DNA of 64,000 nt, taken from NCBI RefSeq assembly GCF_000621725.1, contig NZ_JHXM01000004.1, positions 62,001 to 126,000 on the forward strand, written 5' to 3'. This document shows, piece after piece, positions 58,867 through 64,000 of the stretch; position 1 is the stretch's first letter; each line of letters opens with the position of its first letter. The DNA comes from Xylanibacter brevis ATCC 19188. Its GTDB lineage: Bacteria > Bacteroidota > Bacteroidia > Bacteroidales > Bacteroidaceae. The notes below the pieces were generated by a model. That model did no database searches and was not told where the DNA came from. It worked only from the letters and a program-made list of their open reading frames with translations. The translations under genes and the position numbers were made by a program.

Positions 58867-61803
58867 CTACTTAACAGCCGATGGTCCCATATAGGAACGC
58901 TTCAGGCCACCAAGGTCGATGACAATTTTCTGGAGCATGGTGCCAGGATCCTGACAGACGATGCGCAAGGTGTGACGTCCAGGGGTCTTGACATAGAGCG
59001 TACACTTGTTGATGCGGGCATTGCGCTGCACGCTCTCGTACCACTGCTGAGCGTACTCCCACGAGTTGGTGGCGGGATGCATCTGCACGCCATCATCGAT
59101 GCGCACGCCATACTGTGTCTCGATGTTAGTGCGCTCATGTCCGGCAAAACCGCGGTCCACACTGGTGGTAAACGTCGGCATCACGTAGGTATAGACATCC
59201 ACCATGCCCTGTTCCCAGGTGTAGAAATCGTACTCCAGGAAGGGTGCATTGGTAGAACGGCTGTTCTGACGTGGCTGTGTAGGATCGCCCATCATGATGA
59301 TAGTGTCTTCACAACCCAGGTTAGGCACTTCAATCATCTTCACCTGCTGGTTCTCCTTCTTGCGTGCATAGCCCGCAGCAGGTATCACGATGACGCCATT
59401 ATCCTCTACATAAAGACTCTTGAGATCATCGACAGAAGGCAAAGCTGGATTGAACGCACTCACGATGACGGTCTGCTCGCTACCTTCATCATCGCGGAAC
59501 GTAACAAGGCCCGTTTCCTCTGCGCTCTGAGGCACCTTAGTCCAATCTACAAAAACCATGATGCGCTGCTGCAGGTCGGTAGTACCAGCAGTCATGCTGA
59601 GACAGATCCACTCCTTGCTGGCTGTGGCAGTCCAGTGCAACTGTCCCTTTCCCTGGTTATACACCTCAATATAATAAGAACGGTTGGGCTGATATTTTGA
59701 GAAGACAGGTAACGACTGCATGGTGCGTGGACCGCGAGTGCCATATTCGCCCTCTGCCAGAACGCCCAACGTGGGTCGGTCGGCCAGTTCGGCATCGCGC
59801 AGTTCGGGCATATTGTAGTAAGAAGCCGTGACACCCTGAACCATACTCATGATGTGATCCCACTTGCCTTTTTCCAATGAGTTGTAGTTCTGGGTGATGA
59901 CCTGCAGAGAGTCGTAGCAGTTTTTCACCTCTGCCTTCACGCTGGCTGTAGCCGCACGATGCTGAAGGGCGTACCAACGGTTCTTCTGTGCGCCAATAGC
60001 CATGCGGTTCATCAGTTCACAACCTTTCACTGGGTAATAGACAGCCTCGTAGAAACAACTGCGCTTCTCGGCTGGCATCTTGACCAACAGCTCTTCGGCG
60101 ATGTCTGCAATACGCATATAGTCAGCAAGGCGCTGCTCAGCCTCACGATAGTTGGTGAGCGAGAACTCGGTGTCGGTGGTCTGCTCTACGGCACGATCGT
60201 CGGTAGCCCACTCTTGTCCCCACCCCATGCCTTCTGGACGGCGCTGGAAGGCCAGTCGATAGAACGTGCGGAAGATGTCGTGATAGGCCTCCTTATAGTC
60301 ATCGCCCAGCAGTTGGCAGGTCCACTCAGTGCGATAGTCGGCACAGCGCTGATAGTCGAAAGCATCGATGTCGTAGGCCATAGCCAGGAAGAGGTCGGTG
60401 GCAAACTCGCACGACTTGATATCGCCGGCATTCAACAGCCAGATGCGGTCGGCCGTGAGGTCGTAGGCCTTCTTCAGTTCCTCGTACATGTGGCAAGGCG
60501 ACTGCGTGTTCATCCACAGATGGTCGTGGGGGCGCCCCAGATAAGACGCATGGTAGTACACACCACTGCGGCCCGAGCGTTTCTGTTCGTCGGGACTTGA
60601 CAGGCGTTTCATATAACCATAGTTATCATCGGGCCAGATGATTGTCACATCATCGGGCAACTGCAGTCCTTTGTCGTAAACATCCAGCACCTCTTTATAG
60701 GGGGTAAAAGCCTGTGGGATAGTCTCTTCGGCCTGTCCTGTAGCCTCAGCCACCATACGGCGCTGGGCCGCCAAGGCTGCCTGCATGGTGTTCTTGCGCT
60801 CTATCATGTCATCGCCACCGCTCATGGCCACATCATGCAAGCCACGCAGCGCCAGTGTATAGACATTCTCGAATGGTGCCAGCACCTGTGCACGGGCATT
60901 CAGCACACTATCCACACCACGACGATTGTTGTTATAATCCCATGCACCATACTTGCCACGGTCCCACTCACTGGCCGTGTTGAGCAACAGCGGTTCGCAA
61001 TGGCTGGAACCCATGACGATGGCAAACGTATCGGCCACCAGCCTGTTTTCTGGCAGGCGATGAAAAGCCAGAGAGGCCTCGTGCATGGCAGGACAAAGGT
61101 AGTTGGCATTCAGGCGCAGCAGCAGTTCGCAGACGGCCGCATAGGTACGGGGACCAATATTACCAAGTTCCTTCTCGTAATGATGGCGCGACCATCTGAG
61201 CAAGCCCCAGTCTTCATCATTGATAAACACGCCACGATAGCGCACACTAGGAGTACGCGAAGTGAAAGGTTTCACCTGAAGCATACATGAGCTACGCTTT
61301 GTTGTTGGCGCATCTAGCCACCAACGCCAAGGACTGACACCTATGGCCCTACTGATAGACAGCACGCCATAGGCCGTTCCGCGACGATCGCTGCCAACCA
61401 CCACCACTGCTTTCTTCACGCCTTTTACCGGCGACTTGAGCATAGTCACATGATAGCGCTCCCAGGCGCCTGTGAGTCCTGTGGTGTCTATCCGTCCTGC
61501 CTTGACCAACTGATCAATGGTACGACTGTGCCCCAGAGTACCAGCTATGATGGCATAGTCGACACCTGCAGTCCCCTGTTGTACCTTCAGCGATGAGCCC
61601 GTCACACAAGCCACATCCTCTGCCAGCATCCTTGCACTGCGTTCTACCACCAAGGCATCATTGTTATCATAACAAATCACGGCCTTTTCTTTTCCTTTGA
61701 CTAAGGGGAAATACTCTCCCTTCTTCCCAGCCAATCTCACTTGGGCTGGAGCTTGGAGAAGGAAACCTCCAAGCGCTACTACTAACAAGCTTTTCTTAAT
61801 CAC
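58867..61803 (-). CDS. GH115 alpha-glucuronidase
   Basis: At 978 residues this is full length for glycoside hydrolase family 115, which cuts (4-O-methyl-)glucuronic acid side chains from internal positions of glucuronoxylan or arabinogalactan. Signal peptide about 1-20 (SLLVVALGGFLLQAPAQ), then the family blocks RYRGVFINDEDWGLLRWS near 190-207, WMNTQSP near 435-441 and WLLNAGDIKSCEF near 457-469, which frame the active site. A beta-sandwich C-terminal domain follows from about 700. It points to xylan or arabinogalactan use by the host. It stands alone with no susCD genes nearby. Confidence 0.95.
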   Translation of the reverse strand: MIKKSLLVVALGGFLLQAPAQVRLAGKKGEYFPLVKGKEKAVICYDNNDALVVERSARMLAEDVACVTGSSLKVQQGTAGVDYAIIAGTLGHSRTIDQLVKAGRIDTTGLTGAWERYHVTMLKSPVKGVKKAVVVVGSDRRGTAYGVLSISRAIGVSPWRWWLDAPTTKRSSCMLQVKPFTSRTPSVRYRGVFINDEDWGLLRWSRHHYEKELGNIGPRTYAAVCELLLRLNANYLCPAMHEASLAFHRLPENRLVADTFAIVMGSSHCEPLLLNTASEWDRGKYGAWDYNNNRRGVDSVLNARAQVLAPFENVYTLALRGLHDVAMSGGDDMIERKNTMQAALAAQRRMVAEATGQAEETIPQAFTPYKEVLDVYDKGLQLPDDVTIIWPDDNYGYMKRLSSPDEQKRSGRSGVYYHASYLGRPHDHLWMNTQSPCHMYEELKKAYDLTADRIWLLNAGDIKSCEFATDLFLAMAYDIDAFDYQRCADYRTEWTCQLLGDDYKEAYHDIFRTFYRLAFQRRPEGMGWGQEWATDDRAVEQTTDTEFSLTNYREAEQRLADYMRIADIAEELLVKMPAEKRSCFYEAVYYPVKGCELMNRMAIGAQKNRWYALQHRAATASVKAEVKNCYDSLQVITQNYNSLEKGKWDHIMSMVQGVTASYYNMPELRDAELADRPTLGVLAEGEYGTRGPRTMQSLPVFSKYQPNRSYYIEVYNQGKGQLHWTATASKEWICLSMTAGTTDLQQRIMVFVDWTKVPQSAEETGLVTFRDDEGSEQTVIVSAFNPALPSVDDLKSLYVEDNGVIVIPAAGYARKKENQQVKMIEVPNLGCEDTIIMMGDPTQPRQNSRSTNAPFLEYDFYTWEQGMVDVYTYVMPTFTTSVDRGFAGHERTNIETQYGVRIDDGVQMHPATNSWEYAQQWYESVQRNARINKCTLYVKTPGRHTLRIVCQDPGTMLQKIVIDLGGLKRSYMGPSAVK

Positions 61804-61901
61804 TAATACTTAAATACTTTTAGTTTGGTTTTCAGCCTGCAAAGGTAATATTAAGAAATCGAAAAAGCAAAAATAGTTAGTGATAATTTGAATATTATTC
61901 G

Positions 61902-61909
61902 TATCTTTG
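61902..61909 (+). promoter_or_regulatory. -7 box for rmuC
   Basis: TATCTTTG lies 24 nt upstream of the rmuC ATG and is followed by GCACC, a common context in this genome. Confidence 0.6.
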
Positions 61910-61933
61910 CACCAATAAAAAGGGATTAAGGTT

Positions 61934-63373
61934 ATGGAAATTTACATAATGATAGCATTGGTGCTTGGTGGACTAATGGGCTTAGTGGGTTACCTCGTAG
62001 GCAGCCACGGTAAAAATGACATTCTGCACACCATCACCACTCTAACAGCTGAACGCGACGTACAGAAAGCCAATGCCGACAATGCTAACCGACAATGGGA
62101 AGCACAGAAGGCTGAACAAGAGAGAACCATAGGCACACTGAAGGCAGAACAGGAAAAAGCCATCAGCCAGCTGAAGATAGAGCATGAGAAAGCCATCGGG
62201 GCGCTGAAGGAGGAACATGAGAAGAACCTGAAAAGGCAACAGGAGTCTTTCGAACAACAGATAGCCACCTTGAAGCAGATGAACCAGGAACAGGTGAAAT
62301 CGCAACTGGACCTGATCAAGGAACAGATGCAGACCACCTCGGAACGCGTATTGAAGTCGCGACAGGAGGAACTGGGAGCACAGAACCAGGAGCAGGTGTC
62401 AAAGATCATTGACCCTCTGCAGAAGAGTCTGAAGGACATGCAAGAGGCCCTGAGCCGCAGCAAGGAGCAGCAGGCCGAGGCGCTGACCCGACTGGACGAA
62501 AGCATCAAGCTGAACCTGCAGAAGAGCATGGCTATCGGTGAGACAGCCGACCGCCTGACACGTGCTTTAACCGGTGAGGTGAAGGTGCAAGGCAACTTTG
62601 GAGAGCTGAAACTGAAGCAACTGCTGGAAGACCTGGAACTGAAAGAGGGCGAACAGTTTGACACTCAAGAGACACTGAAAGACAAGGATGGACGCAGCGC
62701 CAAGGGTGACGATGGTCGCGGACTGATCCCCGACTTCATCCTGCACTTCCCCAACAACCGTCATGTGGTGGTTGACTCGAAGATGTCGCTCACCGACTAC
62801 GAGCGCTATATGAATGCCGAGGATGGCTCGCCCGAAAAGAGTCAGTACCTGAAGGCACACATTGACAGCGTGAGGGCGCAGGTGAAACGACTGGCCAAGA
62901 AGGAATACACCAAATATCTGCCCAGCGGCTACAACCGCCTGAACTTCGCCATCATGTACGTGCCCATCGAGGGCGCTCTGAACCTGGCGCTGCTGAACGA
63001 TGCCACCCTGTGGCGTGAGGCCTACGACCAAGGCGTCATGATACTGGGCCCGCAGACCATGTATATGAACCTTCGCGTGCTGGAGATGATGTGGACACAG
63101 GTGCGCCAACTGAAGAACCAGCAGACCATGATGGATGCCGCCAACACGGTGATAGACCGCGTTCAGGACTTTGGCATTCGCTTTATGGATGTGGAGTCGA
63201 GCATGAACGACACCATCAAGAAGATTAGCAAGCTGAAGATAACCACTGCCGAAAGTGGACCCAGCATCATCACAGCTGCCAGAAACCTGTTGAAGGCTGG
63301 AGCAATGGAAAACAAGAAGAAAAAGTCACTGACAGAAATGGACGACTCGCTGTTTATTGAAAACAACGAATAA
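61934..63373 (+). CDS. rmuC: DNA recombination protein RmuC
   Basis: A 479-residue protein: an N-terminal membrane helix (2-22), a long coiled coil (25-200) rich in Glu, Lys and Gln, and the RmuC domain from about 195. Within it, LLEDLELKEGEQF and LIPDFILHFPNN with VVDSKMS (near 265-290) give a PD-(D/E)XK-like set. RmuC limits inversions at short inverted repeats and probably acts as a nuclease at structured DNA, which fits a genome rich in palindromes. The MATE gene starts 17 nt later on the same strand, so the pair may share a transcript. Confidence 0.93.
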   Translation: MEIYIMIALVLGGLMGLVGYLVGSHGKNDILHTITTLTAERDVQKANADNANRQWEAQKAEQERTIGTLKAEQEKAISQLKIEHEKAIGALKEEHEKNLKRQQESFEQQIATLKQMNQEQVKSQLDLIKEQMQTTSERVLKSRQEELGAQNQEQVSKIIDPLQKSLKDMQEALSRSKEQQAEALTRLDESIKLNLQKSMAIGETADRLTRALTGEVKVQGNFGELKLKQLLEDLELKEGEQFDTQETLKDKDGRSAKGDDGRGLIPDFILHFPNNRHVVVDSKMSLTDYERYMNAEDGSPEKSQYLKAHIDSVRAQVKRLAKKEYTKYLPSGYNRLNFAIMYVPIEGALNLALLNDATLWREAYDQGVMILGPQTMYMNLRVLEMMWTQVRQLKNQQTMMDAANTVIDRVQDFGIRFMDVESSMNDTIKKISKLKITTAESGPSIITAARNLLKAGAMENKKKKSLTEMDDSLFIENNE

Positions 63374-63390
63374 ACGAAAAAAATACGATT

Positions 63391-64000
63391 TTGAAAAGCA
63401 AGGACCTCTTAGCTTATATTCGCGAAGGCCGCACCATGACACAACAGGAGAAGTTGCGCCTCATTGTGCAGTTGTCTATCCCCTCTATCCTGGCGCAGAT
63501 TTCCGCCACCGTCATGTTCATCATCGACGCTGCCATGGTGGGACATCTGGGTGCTCGTGCTACAGCAGCCATCGGTCTGGTAGAGACCACCACCTGGTTG
63601 CTAGGTGGTATCTCGTCGGCTGTGTCGATGGGCTTTTCCGTTCAGGTGGCCCACTTCATTGGTGCCAACGACTTTGAGAGTGCCCGTAGGGTGTTGCGCC
63701 AATCGTTGGTATGCGCTTTTTCCTGGAGCGTATGTCTCTCCCTGATATGCGTTGCCATCCACAGCTACCTGCCCTATTGGCTGGGCGGAAGCGAAGAGAT
63801 AGCGCACGATGCCTCCATGTATTTCATGCTCATTGGCGTGTTTGGCATCTTCTTCCAGATGGAAGGCCTGGCTGGTTCGATGTTGAAATGTTCGGGCAAC
63901 ATGAAGATTCCTTCCATTCTAAACATCACCATGTGCGTGATGGACGTGGTCTTCAACTACCTATTTATATATATACTGCAATTGGGCGTCATGGGTGCAG
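63391..64000 (+). CDS. MATE family efflux transporter (3' end beyond window)
   Basis: A frame that begins with TTG at 63391 or ATG at 63436 and is open to the window edge, giving about 203 residues of an inner-membrane protein. AYIREGRTMTQQEKLRLIV is the usual start region, and LSIPSILAQISATVMFIIDAAMVG then SSAVSMGFSVQVAHFIGAND are MATE family marks. Five hydrophobic helices are seen. MATE pumps export drugs or organic cations with H+ or Na+. I prefer TTG, because family members carry the residues before the later Met. The gene is cut by the window end. Confidence 0.85.
   Translation, partial: MKSKDLLAYIREGRTMTQQEKLRLIVQLSIPSILAQISATVMFIIDAAMVGHLGARATAAIGLVETTTWLLGGISSAVSMGFSVQVAHFIGANDFESARRVLRQSLVCAFSWSVCLSLICVAIHSYLPYWLGGSEEIAHDASMYFMLIGVFGIFFQMEGLAGSMLKCSGNMKIPSILNITMCVMDVVFNYLFIYILQLGVMGA

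Overview
The window looks like a Bacteroidales chromosome, most likely Prevotella or a close relative. Upstream regions repeatedly carry the Bacteroidota promoter box TAnnTTTG. The core genes (dnaK, recA, a GH92 mannosidase, a GH115 glucuronidase, an H+-coupled L-rhamnose transporter of RhaT type, carboxynorspermidine dehydrogenase) read as polysaccharide-degrading gut or rumen Prevotellaceae. This assignment rests on gene content and style, not on an rRNA gene.

Layout. (1) 1-14584 is ordinary chromosome: a small redox cluster (TIGR04076 protein, membrane 4Fe-4S protein, C_GCAxxG_C_C protein), GH92, an FMN reductase, rhaT, rhaD, a polyamine-synthesis dehydrogenase, recA, a secreted protein of unknown role and dnaK. 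Several intergenic gaps hold palindromic repeats. (2) 14567-42076 is an integrative mobilizable element of about 27.5 kb inserted at the 3' end of dnaK, bounded by an 18-bp direct repeat. Its left end carries an excisionase-like protein, a tyrosine integrase, a small replication-type operon (helix-turn-helix proteins, DnaC-like ATPase), a relaxase and its accessory protein. No type IV secretion genes are present, so it should need a helper. (3) Its cargo is one leftward run of 14 tightly packed genes (39134 down to 21505) behind a XRE regulator with a palindromic operator: AIPR protein, SF2 helicase with WG repeats, two C5-cytosine methyltransferases, an unknown protein, a McrB-like AAA+ protein, RhuM, a LlaJI-type nuclease, a GHKL ATPase, two uncharacterised proteins, a SBD-like protein and an AlbA_2 protein. 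It resembles a LlaJI-type restriction-modification (R-M) system with AIPR and GHKL modules added. (4) 42322-53458, outside the element, is a second leftward defence run of 8 genes: Fic, NUDIX, PD-(D/E)XK-DUF2075 helicase, PD-(D/E)XK protein, Z1 ATPase, GHKL ATPase and two more C5 methyltransferases. It resembles the MutL/MORC-Z1 (mza-like) R-M systems. (5) 54172-64000 returns to chromosome: gltS with an outer-membrane barrel gene, a purine permease, GH115, rmuC and a MATE pump cut by the window edge.

The best candidate for a poorly described system is the 14-gene composite operon on the element. Next to it, a second GHKL-based system gives four C5 methyltransferases within 20 kb. How the modules cooperate is inferred from gene order and overlaps; no activity can be read from sequence alone.
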